Shown: positions 26,581 to 33,770 of the stretch, piece by piece
Position numbering within the stretch: position 1 is the stretch's first letter
How the letters are laid out: every line of letters begins with the position of its first letter
Origin: Litoreibacter ascidiaceicola
GTDB lineage: Bacteria > Pseudomonadota > Alphaproteobacteria > Rhodobacterales > Rhodobacteraceae
Reading direction: 5' to 3'
Assembly: GCF_900129235.1 (NCBI RefSeq)
Contig: NZ_FQUV01000001.1
Span: forward strand, 124,001-188,000
Length of the DNA stretch: 64,000 nt
Notes under the pieces: generated by a model
What the model saw: the letters and a program-made list of their open reading frames with translations, nothing else
Database searches by the model: none
Told to the model about the DNA's origin: nothing
Translations under genes and position numbers: made by a program

Positions 26581-27086
26581 CAGGCGTCATCCGGCATGAG
26601 CACAAGGTCGGTATCATCAGGCCGCTGTCCCGCCGCCGTCAGCATCGCGTGAATTTGCCCGCGATGGTGGGTCTGGTGGTTGAAGAAATGCACCGCGCAC
26701 AAGGCCATGGGCTTGCTGAACTCACGATCTGACATGACAGAATAATAGGTCAGCGGCCCAACCAAATCTATCTGGTTCAGCCCCTTCGCCCACCGCTCTA
26801 TCCGCGCATCCGTGCGCAGGCGGTCATCCAGAAACAGCTGCAAATCCTCATGCAGGTTGACGCTATCCGCGCCGCCACTTTTTGGGCCCAGCCCGCCATC
26901 GAAGCGCGACATCCATAGCTGGTCGGCCCACAACAGATGGTTGGCGGTCGCAAAAACCGACCCGAAGAAGGCCTTGCGATCCTTGCGCAGCTCCGCGGGC
27001 TTCATGGATTTGAAAATCTCCATCTGCCCGCGGTTTTGCCACGCATTGTAGCGGGCCATTTCACGGCAATACTCAATCGTGATCAT
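26580..27086 (-). CDS. DinB-family protein
   Basis: A 168-aa four-helix DinB/YfiT-like protein. The metal-binding histidines are expected in ANHLLWAD (about residue 50) and FNHQTHHRGQI (about 134-143). Members act as metal-dependent hydrolases or thiol transferases with bacillithiol, mycothiol or glutathione, though many are uncharacterised. It overlaps DUF1326 by 4 bp (ATGA) upstream and the 84-aa gene by 1 bp downstream. Confidence 0.85.
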   Translation of the reverse strand: MITIEYCREMARYNAWQNRGQMEIFKSMKPAELRKDRKAFFGSVFATANHLLWADQLWMSRFDGGLGPKSGGADSVNLHEDLQLFLDDRLRTDARIERWAKGLNQIDLVGPLTYYSVMSDREFSKPMALCAVHFFNHQTHHRGQIHAMLTAAGQRPDDTDLVLMPDDA

Positions 27087-27724
27087 TTTGGCGCTGGTCC
27101 TCCCCAGTCAATCTGGCAAATCTCGGCGGAGCGCCCGTCGAAGTCCCAAACCCGACCATAAGCACGGACCTTGCCGCGTTTGGCAGTGGCCACGGTGATG
27201 TCTTTGCCCATCCAGTACTCGGTGTTGGTAATCACCATATCCGCGCCGTCCTTACCCGCGACCGGAACAACTTCGCCCTGGATTTTCTTGCCGACCATCA
27301 GGCGGCGCACATTGCCTTCGGTGGTGAAGGACACAGGCGCGCGCTCGGCCCCTAAAAACTCCCCGACCAACATGCTGAACAGGCCCGTCGTGCCTTTCGC
27401 GGCCCCTGACAGGATCGCCTCCAGCCCCGCATAGGCCGCATCGCTGGCTTGGTCGTCAATATAAGCCGCCGCCTTCCAGTTGCCGCGCCCCATATTGCCG
27501 GGAATGTCCATCAACATGCCCACGGCCATGCCGGACAGGTCTTCGTCGCCGTAATGGCCCTCGTCGATGCGGATACCCAGCCACGCCTGACAGTAGCCCT
27601 CTGTCGGCGGGTGTTTACCCAGCGAAACCACGCAAGGGCAAAACACGGTGCAGTTGCAGTTGAGAATAAGCTCGCCCTTGATGTTCCACGGAACAGTTCC
27701 AAGTTCTTGCGCGTCTAAAGCCAT
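27083..27724 (-). CDS. DUF1326 domain protein
   Basis: A 213-aa protein of the DUF1326 family. The N-terminal cysteine cluster LNCNCTVFCPCVV (about residues 22-34), with another Cys in EGYCQAW, suggests a thiol metal site. No signal peptide is visible. It lies 15 bp after the DUF2182 gene; the two families are commonly neighbours. The function is not known, and metal handling is an inference from the cysteines. Confidence 0.82.
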   Translation of the reverse strand: MALDAQELGTVPWNIKGELILNCNCTVFCPCVVSLGKHPPTEGYCQAWLGIRIDEGHYGDEDLSGMAVGMLMDIPGNMGRGNWKAAAYIDDQASDAAYAGLEAILSGAAKGTTGLFSMLVGEFLGAERAPVSFTTEGNVRRLMVGKKIQGEVVPVAGKDGADMVITNTEYWMGKDITVATAKRGKVRAYGRVWDFDGRSAEICQIDWGGPAPK

Positions 27725-27739
27725 GGTTCTTTCCTTTTC

Positions 27740-28501
27740 TTAAATCGCGGTCACGAGGGTCCATGCGCCTGCAATCAGCAGAAGCCCCCCCAGAGGTTTC
27801 GTTATGTATCGACCCAGATCAGGCAGTTTTTCCACCACCATGATCACGGTCGCCAATCCCATGAAAGCCACGCTCATCACGCCGCCCACAAAGGCCAAAA
27901 GCATCAAGGCCCAGCAGCAGCCGAGGCAGACCAGTCCCAGCCGTAATCCGCTGCGCCACGGCCCCTCGTCGAAATGCTGCATGAAGAAGGTCATCGGTTG
28001 GCGGCACTTGCTCAGGCACGCCTCTTTCAGGTTCGAGAACTGGTAGAGCCCCGCCAAAATCAGCAACGCACCCGACAGGCCCGCCGAGAGGCTGCCACCG
28101 AACGCACCGATCAGGCCCGCTTGGAACAAGCCAATTTGCAACCCAGCGGCGATGATGGAAAAGCCAAACCAAACAACAAGATAGCCTGACACCAGCGCGC
28201 CGAAATTCGCGCGGTCGCTGACATGGGTCAGGTCGTCATAGGTGGCCAAAGCGGGCAATACCGTCGGTGCCATCATCGCCGCCGACATCAGCGACCACAT
28301 CAACACCATGCGCAGATATCCGGCGGCGTCGGGCGTGATGGTGCACAGGCTGATCCAAAAATCGCGGCCATAGGTTTGCTCAAGCAGGCGCAGCTCCGGC
28401 GGGATCGACATGGCATAAAGCGCGGTCCAGGACAGCACGATCAGCCCGAACAGCGCAAGCCAATGAGCGCCAGACATTGCTCTGATCCGATCCGACCACA
28501 T
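27740..28501 (-). CDS. DUF2182 integral membrane protein
   Basis: A 253-aa multi-helix membrane protein of the DUF2182 family, described as predicted metal-binding. Features are SLMSAAMMAPTVLPALATYDDL (Met-rich), EACLSKCRQPMTFFMQHFDEGPWRSGLRLGLVCLGCCWALMLL and about six hydrophobic segments. It is the first gene of the minus-strand run ending in dmdA-acuI. Its start is 82 bp from the divergent GntR-type gene, with a strong inverted repeat between them. Confidence 0.82.
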   Translation of the reverse strand: MWSDRIRAMSGAHWLALFGLIVLSWTALYAMSIPPELRLLEQTYGRDFWISLCTITPDAAGYLRMVLMWSLMSAAMMAPTVLPALATYDDLTHVSDRANFGALVSGYLVVWFGFSIIAAGLQIGLFQAGLIGAFGGSLSAGLSGALLILAGLYQFSNLKEACLSKCRQPMTFFMQHFDEGPWRSGLRLGLVCLGCCWALMLLAFVGGVMSVAFMGLATVIMVVEKLPDLGRYITKPLGGLLLIAGAWTLVTAI

Positions 28502-28535
28502 CTGCGTTGCGACTCCCGTATGACCTGCTAGTTTA

Positions 28536-28565
28536 AATTGTCAGACTTTTATATGTCTGACAATT
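28536..28565. promoter_or_regulatory. probable operator between DUF2182 operon and FadR-type gene
   Basis: AATTGTCAGAC, 8 bp, then its exact complement GTCTGACAATT: an 11-bp perfect inverted repeat. Each arm holds the pseudo-palindrome GTC-N-GAC, typical of FadR-subfamily half sites. The GTCNGAC centres are 15 bp apart. It lies 19 bp before the regulator start and 35 bp from the DUF2182 start, so it can control both directions. Confidence 0.7.
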
Positions 28566-28583
28566 GATTTTGATGCGAGACCG

Positions 28584-29312
28584 ATGAAAAATTCTTCGAC
28601 ACCACAAGGCGACCTGTCCGCCCAGATCGCGGCCTCCATCCGCGACGCCATCATCGCCGGTGACCTGATCGTAGACGCCCGCCTGCCGTCAGAGGCGGAA
28701 CTGGCGGAGCAATTCAAGGTCTCCCGTCCCACCGTGCGCGAGGCGCTGAAACGGCTGGCGGCCCAAGCCTTGATCCGCACGCAGCGCGGGGCAACGGGCG
28801 GTGCTTTCGTGAACCACCTGAAATACCCGGACGCTTACGCCCAGCAGATCACCACCTCGACGCTACTGTTGTCGATGAACGAGGTGTCCATCGCCACCGC
28901 CTGCGAGGCCCGCTTCGCGCTAGAGCGCGCCTGCACCCGCCTGTCCGCAGAGCGGCGCAGCGCGGATCATTTGGCCACCATGCGGGCCGAGATGTTCCGT
29001 CAATCCCAGCCCGGCCTCAGCGACGAGGCGTTCTGCGCCTCCGACGTGGCCTTCCACCGCGCGTTGGTCGACGGGGCGCAAAACCCCGTGATGTCGTACC
29101 AGCTGGCGGGGGCTGTCGAGGCGATGCAGCCGTTGATGAACATGATCACCTTCACCGCGCGGTCCCGCGAAAAGATCGTCGCCCTGCACGGGCAGATCGC
29201 CGATGCGCTGGAGGCCCAGAACGCCGCCGACGCAGACGCCGCCCTGACCGAGCTGGAGGCTTATACCATCTCGCTGGCCCGTGACGTACTCGACGCCCAC
29301 GCGCGGCGCTGA
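28584..29312 (+). CDS. GntR/FadR-family transcriptional regulator
   Basis: A 242-aa regulator. The winged helix-turn-helix has LPSEAELAEQFKVSRPTVREALKRL (about residues 33-57), and an all-helical FCD effector domain follows from about residue 85. FCD regulators respond to organic acids. It diverges from the DUF2182-to-acuI run across an 11-bp perfect inverted repeat, so autoregulation plus control of that run is likely. Regulation of dmdA-acuI by a GntR protein would fit roseobacter DMSP loci, but the effector cannot be read from sequence. Confidence 0.9.
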   Translation: MKNSSTPQGDLSAQIAASIRDAIIAGDLIVDARLPSEAELAEQFKVSRPTVREALKRLAAQALIRTQRGATGGAFVNHLKYPDAYAQQITTSTLLLSMNEVSIATACEARFALERACTRLSAERRSADHLATMRAEMFRQSQPGLSDEAFCASDVAFHRALVDGAQNPVMSYQLAGAVEAMQPLMNMITFTARSREKIVALHGQIADALEAQNAADADAALTELEAYTISLARDVLDAHARR

Positions 29313-29400
29313 CGGTTGCAGTTTATCGCTTGCCGCATCGGGGTTGCTCCCCTACGCTCCGCCCCCAGTATCGCCTTTATCCATCTGGGAGACTTCACTA

Positions 29401-30450
29401 ATGAACCGTATGACCAAACTGCTGGGCACTGCTGCCCTTGCTCTGGCCACCACCTCCGCTTTCGCGGCTGACCCTGATCTTCTGGTCTTTGACTGGTCGG
29501 GTTTCGAAGAAGAAGGGTTCTTCGTCAAATACGCCGAAAAACATGGCTCCGGCCCCACCTATGCGTTCTTCGGTGAAGAAGAAGAAGCATTTCAGAAGCT
29601 GCGCTCCGGCTTCAAGGCCGACGTGGCGCATCCCTGCTCCCAATCCATCGAAAAATGGGCTCAGGCGGAGCTGATCGAGCCGTGGGACATCTCCAAAATC
29701 CCGAGCTACGCAACCTTAGCGGAAACCTACCGCACCGACCCGACCTTCGTGCGCGACGGCGAGGTTTACTTCATCCCAACCGATCTGGGCATGACCGGCA
29801 TCGCCTACAACGCCGACGAGATCAAACCCGAGCAGGTCGCCTCGCTGGAAATCTTCCTCGATCCTGAAATGTCAGGCCGCACCTCCCTGCCCGACAATGT
29901 CGAGGATTCCTATGCGCTGGCCTATCTGGCTACCGGCACCTCAGACTGGACCAAAGCCACCGAAGAGGACTTCAAGAAAGCCTCCGACTGGCTGCGCAAA
30001 GCCCACGCCAACGCGCGGGCCTATTGGGCTGACGGCGCAGAGTTGGCGCAACTGATGGCCACCGGTGAAGTTCTGATTGCTTGGTCGTGGAACGAAACCC
30101 CTGTGCAAATGGTCGGCGACGGCTACAACATCGGGTTCGAGCGTGAGGCCAAAGAAGGCTCCTCCGCGTGGTTCTGTGGTTATGTGAACCTCAAAGACGG
30201 CCCCGGTTCCGAAGAGAAGGCGCATGAATTCATCGAAAGCTTCCTGTCTCAGGAAACCGCCGATTACATCGTCAACGAATGGGGCTACGGCCACTCCAAC
30301 ACGACCGCGATGGGCACTTTCGACGAGGAAACCCTGACCGAGGTGGGTCTGAACCAGATCACTGCGCCGCAGTTGGAGCAGCTGCCGATGGACATCTCCT
30401 TGCGTGAGATGATGATCAAGGAATTCGAACGCATCAAAGCGGGCTTCTAA
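29401..30450 (+). CDS. extracellular solute-binding protein, PotD-like
   Basis: A 349-aa periplasmic binding protein with a cleavable signal peptide (about residues 1-22, ending AFA). The sequence resembles the spermidine/putrescine-binding PotD/PotF group (DLLVFDWSGFEEEGF, VAHPCSQSIEKW, FIPTDLGMTGIAYN). The start at 29401 has GGGAG upstream; the frame is open 40 codons earlier but without family sequence. No ABC permease or ATPase is adjacent: a hairpin follows, then unrelated genes. It must work with a transporter encoded elsewhere or be a remnant of a longer cluster. Confidence 0.88.
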   Translation: MNRMTKLLGTAALALATTSAFAADPDLLVFDWSGFEEEGFFVKYAEKHGSGPTYAFFGEEEEAFQKLRSGFKADVAHPCSQSIEKWAQAELIEPWDISKIPSYATLAETYRTDPTFVRDGEVYFIPTDLGMTGIAYNADEIKPEQVASLEIFLDPEMSGRTSLPDNVEDSYALAYLATGTSDWTKATEEDFKKASDWLRKAHANARAYWADGAELAQLMATGEVLIAWSWNETPVQMVGDGYNIGFEREAKEGSSAWFCGYVNLKDGPGSEEKAHEFIESFLSQETADYIVNEWGYGHSNTTAMGTFDEETLTEVGLNQITAPQLEQLPMDISLREMMIKEFERIKAGF

Positions 30451-30456
30451 ACGACC

Positions 30457-30486
30457 GTGGCAGCCGTCACATTTAACGGCTGCCAC
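30457..30486 (+). terminator. hairpin after the binding-protein gene
   Basis: GTGGCAGCCGT and its exact complement form an 11-bp stem with an 8-nt loop, starting 6 bp after the stop at 30450. There is no T run after it. It could be a mRNA 3'-end stabiliser or a weak terminator. Confidence 0.6.
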
Positions 30487-30638
30487 CTCAGTCCCAATCT
30501 GTGCTGGATGTCCGCTGTGCGGACGAAGCTGCCGTTTGAACCCCAACATCAAATTTCCGCTTTGCTTGTTGTTCGAGACGACACGTGGCACTCTCGGCAA
30601 GGGCAAGAGCTCAAGTTTCACATTAAAGCAATTCAAGT

Positions 30639-31520
30639 GTGGCAGAATTGAAAAAGTGCATCGAATGCCAAAAAGAAATTGAGATGGGCGCGAAACTCTG
30701 CGTCGAGTGCGGGTCCCATCAAGATTGGCGTCGGCATGTCAAAGTATGGACACCCCTTCTCGGATTTCTCCTAGCTTTTCTGGCTTTTGTTTTTTCAATT
30801 TCCCCGCAGATCAAGTCGGCTTGGTTTCCGTCACCTCCGAAATTTAGCGCGCACCTTAGGTCGGTATCTGAACGAAGCGTAACTTTCGATGTTTCAAACC
30901 TAGGCGAACAACGGTTGATCATTGATCCAGTATTGAAGTGCGTCGCGGCCAATAGAATTGACGAAAAGATTATTGACTATGAAGAGCCGTTTCGAGTTTG
31001 GTTCGCAACTGTTGAAGGTCAATCGGACAGGCCAATAACTGTTGCAGAGTTTGGTGGAAATGAGGTCGCGACCTTTGCCATCCCTCAGGATTTGGAGGGT
31101 AGCTGGCTCGAAAACAAGGCTATTTTCTTGCCTCCGGAGGATGAAAGAGTGAGCGACATAGAGAGGCGTTTTTCGCCCGGATTGACGCTTAGGCACACTT
31201 GGTTTGGAGCTAGCCGGGCGTCGAAGATACCTGTCTACCACATCATAGGCAAAGACGGCCTGATATCGCTTCAGCCAGTTTCAGACATAGCAACCTTCTG
31301 TCAGTTGACTGCTCTTGATCCGGTTTCTGGAAAAGAAGTAAGCGAAGGTTTTGCTATTTGGCAAATCGCCAACGACCTTTGGCAAGGCGGACGTGCCAGC
31401 CTACTGTATGACGTATTAGGCAGCTTAATCTACGTTAGTGGACCCGGCGGTTTGAATGAAACAGACCCAGAGCTTTGCAATTCGGACTCTCCGCCTTGGG
31501 GCTGCATTACCAAAGACTGA
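30639..31520 (+). CDS. zinc-ribbon membrane protein of unknown function
   Basis: A 293-aa protein with a GTG start and no clear ribosome binding site. Residues 7-24 have CIECQKEIEMGAKLCVEC, a zinc-ribbon with two CxxC pairs. One hydrophobic helix (about 38-56) follows, then a roughly 235-residue domain, probably periplasmic, with no family I recognise. Codon use is more AT-rich than in neighbouring genes, and it lies between an orphan binding-protein gene and ssrA, a common integration site. It is therefore a candidate acquired gene. Function unknown. Confidence 0.75.
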   Translation: MAELKKCIECQKEIEMGAKLCVECGSHQDWRRHVKVWTPLLGFLLAFLAFVFSISPQIKSAWFPSPPKFSAHLRSVSERSVTFDVSNLGEQRLIIDPVLKCVAANRIDEKIIDYEEPFRVWFATVEGQSDRPITVAEFGGNEVATFAIPQDLEGSWLENKAIFLPPEDERVSDIERRFSPGLTLRHTWFGASRASKIPVYHIIGKDGLISLQPVSDIATFCQLTALDPVSGKEVSEGFAIWQIANDLWQGGRASLLYDVLGSLIYVSGPGGLNETDPELCNSDSPPWGCITKD

Positions 31521-31628
31521 GTTTTGAGCTCTCTCTGAAAGCTGTCATTCATTGCCACCGCAGCATCCGGTAAAAAGGGCTCAAAACAGACATTCCCAAA
31601 CACACTGATCATCATCACAACGATTGTA

Positions 31629-31656
31629 TTGCCCCACGCCCCGCCCTATATATGAT
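31629..31656 (+). promoter_or_regulatory. probable ssrA promoter
   Basis: TTGCCC (31629-31634) and TATGAT (31651-31656) are separated by 16 bp; an overlapping pair TTGTAT/TATATA has 17 bp. A start near 31663 fits the acceptor piece of the tmRNA. Confidence 0.6.
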
Positions 31657-31662
31657 CTGTCT

Positions 31663-31972
31663 CTTCGGGGACTATGGACATAAACGCGCTCGTAATAAGC
31701 GGATCGGACCCGGGGGCGGTACCCGGCGACTCCACCAATACCCCCTCATTTGGGGACCATGGGGTCGAAATAGGATCGACGGACGTCTAAAGGGGTTTGC
31801 TTTGTCTCGGTGAGTTACCACCGTTATCGGTACATACAAGCTAGTTGCAAATGACAACAAAGCTCCAATGGCGATGGCTGCGTAAGCAGTCGGAACTATT
31901 GAAAACTTAAGTCCTCTCGCTTAGCAGCGTTTGGCGGGGTTTGCAGGTACCTGGCAACAGAAACCTGCGCTA
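31663..31972 (+). ncRNA. ssrA: two-piece (permuted) transfer-messenger RNA
   Basis: A circularly permuted tmRNA gene of the alphaproteobacterial type. The acceptor piece comes first and ends GGCGACTCCACCA, with CCA at 31735-31737. A short spacer (31738-31760) follows, then the coding piece begins GGGGTCG at 31761, whose 7 bases pair with the acceptor 3' strand CGACTCC. The tag frame begins at GCA (31847) and ends TAA (31883-31885), encoding ANDNKAPMAMAA. A promoter with TATGAT at 31651-31656 precedes it. The 5' and 3' ends given are estimates; a hairpin with GCAGGT/ACCTGC arms closes the coding piece. Confidence 0.93.
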
Positions 31973-31979
31973 ATTCCCT

Positions 31980-32159
31980 TCAGTGGTACCTCTCACCCGT
32001 TTCCAGTAGTTCGAAACCGACGATTTCGAATTCATAGTAATTGCCCTCCGCTGTGCGCGCTCGCGCGATGAGACGGTTTTCCTCATCGCGGAAAACGGCA
32101 TGGGTGCTGTGCAAGGCACGATAGCAATGGCTTCCATCAGGGTAGATGTATTTAATCAT
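31980..32159 (-). CDS. 59-aa hypothetical protein downstream of the ArsR-type regulator
   Basis: An ATG at 32159 is preceded by AAGGAAA and followed by 59 codons starting MIKYIYPDGSHCYRALHST and ending ETGERYH. The residue composition is typical of a small soluble basic/acidic protein with alternating beta-type segments. It starts 14 bp after the stop of the regulator gene at 32174, in the same direction, so it is probably cotranscribed. It is convergent with ssrA, nearly touching its 3' end. No family recognised. Confidence 0.6.
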   Translation of the reverse strand: MIKYIYPDGSHCYRALHSTHAVFRDEENRLIARARTAEGNYYEFEIVGFELLETGERYH

Positions 32160-32173
32160 GACATATTTCCTTT

Positions 32174-32848
32174 TTAGACATTAAACGCCTTGCGGAACGC
32201 ACCTTCACCAATTCCGGAAAAGCGAACGATCCGCGTGCCTTCGGGTCGCATCGCCCAGCCTTGGGCGAAAGTGAAATCGAGAATACCCCGCCCCAGCCGA
32301 CCCGCCAGATGCGACCGCCGTGCTGACCAGTCGAGACAGGATTTGCATTCGGGGCTGCGCGACGCAGCGCTCAGGTCAATCCCAAGCGCGGCCATCTCGG
32401 CCCGTCCTGCATCGGTGAGCGCGATACCCTCGCCCTCCCCCGTCAAAACACCGCGCGCGCGCAGTCCGTCGTAAAGCATCACGCCAACCTCGCCCGCCAG
32501 ATGGTTGTAGCACACCCGCGCACGGCGCAGCTCTGGATCGCGCGGGCCGGTGCGGGTGCGCAATTGTCCCTTGGCCGCCGCTAACCCCATCAAGGCTTCC
32601 AGCACCCCCGCCACATCGGTGTCCGCCAACCGGAAATAATGATGCCGTCCCTGACGCTCCCGCGCGATAAGGCCGCCCTCCTCCAGCCGTGTCAAATGGC
32701 CCGATGCGGTTTGCACCCGCACCCCGGCTTCACGCGCCAGCTCTCCGGCGGTGAGGGCTTTGCCGCTCATTAAAGCCGCCAGCATGTTGGCGCGACCTGG
32801 GTCGCCGATGAGGCTCGCGATGCGGGCAATGTCGGGGCCGTCTTTCAT
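32174..32848 (-). CDS. ArsR-type winged-helix transcriptional regulator
   Basis: A 224-aa regulator, longer than the 100-120 residues of simple ArsR proteins. Its N-terminal winged helix has NMLAALMSGKALTAGELAREAGVRVQTASGHLTRLEEGGLI. The C-terminal part has cysteines in RVCYNHLAGEVG and in CKSCLDWSARRSHLAGRLG, motifs of a known long-ArsR branch. The start at 32848 was chosen for its family N terminus; the open frame extends 27 residues further. It is divergent from the NIPSNAP-ABM-chrBA run and flanked by two similar 18-bp dyads. Confidence 0.85.
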   Translation of the reverse strand: MKDGPDIARIASLIGDPGRANMLAALMSGKALTAGELAREAGVRVQTASGHLTRLEEGGLIARERQGRHHYFRLADTDVAGVLEALMGLAAAKGQLRTRTGPRDPELRRARVCYNHLAGEVGVMLYDGLRARGVLTGEGEGIALTDAGRAEMAALGIDLSAASRSPECKSCLDWSARRSHLAGRLGRGILDFTFAQGWAMRPEGTRIVRFSGIGEGAFRKAFNV

Positions 32849-32863
32849 GATATGCTCTCCATA

Positions 32864-32881
32864 GTTCGTCTCACACCGAAG
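32864..32881. promoter_or_regulatory. second, imperfect copy of the ArsR-type operator
   Basis: GTTCGTCTCACACCGAAG has the same 18-bp frame as the perfect dyad at 32909-32926, with most outer bases matching. It lies 16 bp before the regulator start codon, so binding would repress the regulator. Confidence 0.5.
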
Positions 32882-32908
32882 CATGTACGACAAGCGGATG
32901 CAAGAATA

Positions 32909-32926
32909 GTTCGGTCCAGACCGAAC
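32909..32926. promoter_or_regulatory. operator-like dyad in the arsR/chromate divergent promoter
   Basis: GTTCGGTC, 2 bp, then GACCGAAC: a perfect 8-bp inverted repeat. A related imperfect copy is 45 bp away, close to four helical turns, on the regulator side. Both lie between the divergent starts at 32848 and 32979. Confidence 0.65.
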
Positions 32927-32978
32927 CATTCCCTTGCGCCGACGCGGTAAGTCAGGTCAGCACCAAAGGAGACACTTC

Positions 32979-33302
32979 ATGCTAACCTGCTTCATCCGTT
33001 ACCATATCGACCCCACCAAACGCGCCCAGTTCGAGCAATATGCCCGCAACTGGGGCCAAGCCATTCCGCGCAACGGGGCGGATTTGATCGGCTATTACGC
33101 GCCGCATGAAGGCTCCTCGACGCTGGCTTACGGGGTCTATAACATCCCGTCATTGGCCGAATACGAGGCCTACCGCGCCCGCCTGTCCGCCGACCCGCAG
33201 GGCCGCGAAAACTACGAGTTCGCCCAGAAGGAGAAGTTCATCTTGCGCGAGGACCGCACCTTCCTGAAGCTGGCAAGCGCACCACATGGGAGCCGCACAT
33301 GA
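32979..33302 (+). CDS. NIPSNAP-family protein
   Basis: A 107-aa small alpha/beta-barrel protein of the NIPSNAP type (MLTCFIRYHIDPTKRAQFEQYARNWGQAIPRNGADLIGYYAPHEGS). The start at 32979 has AAAGGAG. It overlaps the next gene by 4 bp (ATGA). It is first of a run leading to chrB and chrA and is controlled by the divergent ArsR-type protein by position. The molecular function of such proteins is poorly defined. Confidence 0.85.
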   Translation: MLTCFIRYHIDPTKRAQFEQYARNWGQAIPRNGADLIGYYAPHEGSSTLAYGVYNIPSLAEYEAYRARLSADPQGRENYEFAQKEKFILREDRTFLKLASAPHGSRT

Positions 33303-33661
33303 TTGCCGTTATCTTTGAAGTCATCCCCGCCGAGGGCCGGAAAACCGCCTATCTGGACATCGCCGCCGACCTGCGCCCGTTGCTCGAGAAGGTCGACGGT
33401 TTCATCTCGGTCGAGCGGTTCCAGTCGATCACAGATCCCGGCAAAATGCTGTCCCTCAGCTTCTTTCGCGACGAAGAGGCCTTGGCAAACTGGCGCGCGC
33501 TGGCGGAGCATCGTGCGGCACAAAAGGCAGGTCGCAGCGGTATCTTCAAAGGGTACCGCCTGCGCATCGGTTCCGTCATCCGCGACTATGAACTGGACGA
33601 GCGTCGTGATCAGGCCCCTGCTGACAGCAACGCAGCCCATGGCTGCCCCTATCGGTCTTGA
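33299..33661 (+). CDS. antibiotic biosynthesis monooxygenase (ABM) fold protein
   Basis: A 120-aa dimeric alpha/beta-barrel protein of the ABM superfamily (IAVIFEVIPAEGRKTAYLDIAADLRPLLEKVDGFISVERFQS). Members include small monooxygenases and stress proteins, and similar genes occur beside chromate resistance genes. It is translationally coupled to the NIPSNAP gene. An 8-bp hairpin (33663-33681) follows the stop, before chrB. The substrate is unknown. Confidence 0.82.
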   Translation: MIAVIFEVIPAEGRKTAYLDIAADLRPLLEKVDGFISVERFQSITDPGKMLSLSFFRDEEALANWRALAEHRAAQKAGRSGIFKGYRLRIGSVIRDYELDERRDQAPADSNAAHGCPYRS

Positions 33662-33662
33662 C

Positions 33663-33681
33663 GCCTTGCGCCACGCAAGGC
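33663..33681 (+). terminator. hairpin between the ABM gene and chrB
   Basis: GCCTTGCG, 3-nt loop, CGCAAGGC: a perfect 8-bp stem two bases after the ABM stop, with no T run. It may limit rather than end transcription into chrBA. Confidence 0.45.
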
Positions 33682-33770
33682 AGGTTACCCCCATGGGGAC
33701 CCCGCGACACCCCGTGAGGCGACAGCCGAAAGTTCGCACCCTTAGACACAAAACCACGGGGTGCTTTACC

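Noticed and set aside
31738-31760. Integrase attachment site inside ssrA
   Set aside because: No integrase gene and no second copy of an ssrA end was found in the window, so the insertion idea is kept only as a question.
33682-33770. Structured-looking leader before chrB, possibly a riboswitch
   Set aside because: Apart from one hairpin directly after the ABM stop, no known riboswitch core or conserved pairing could be recognised.
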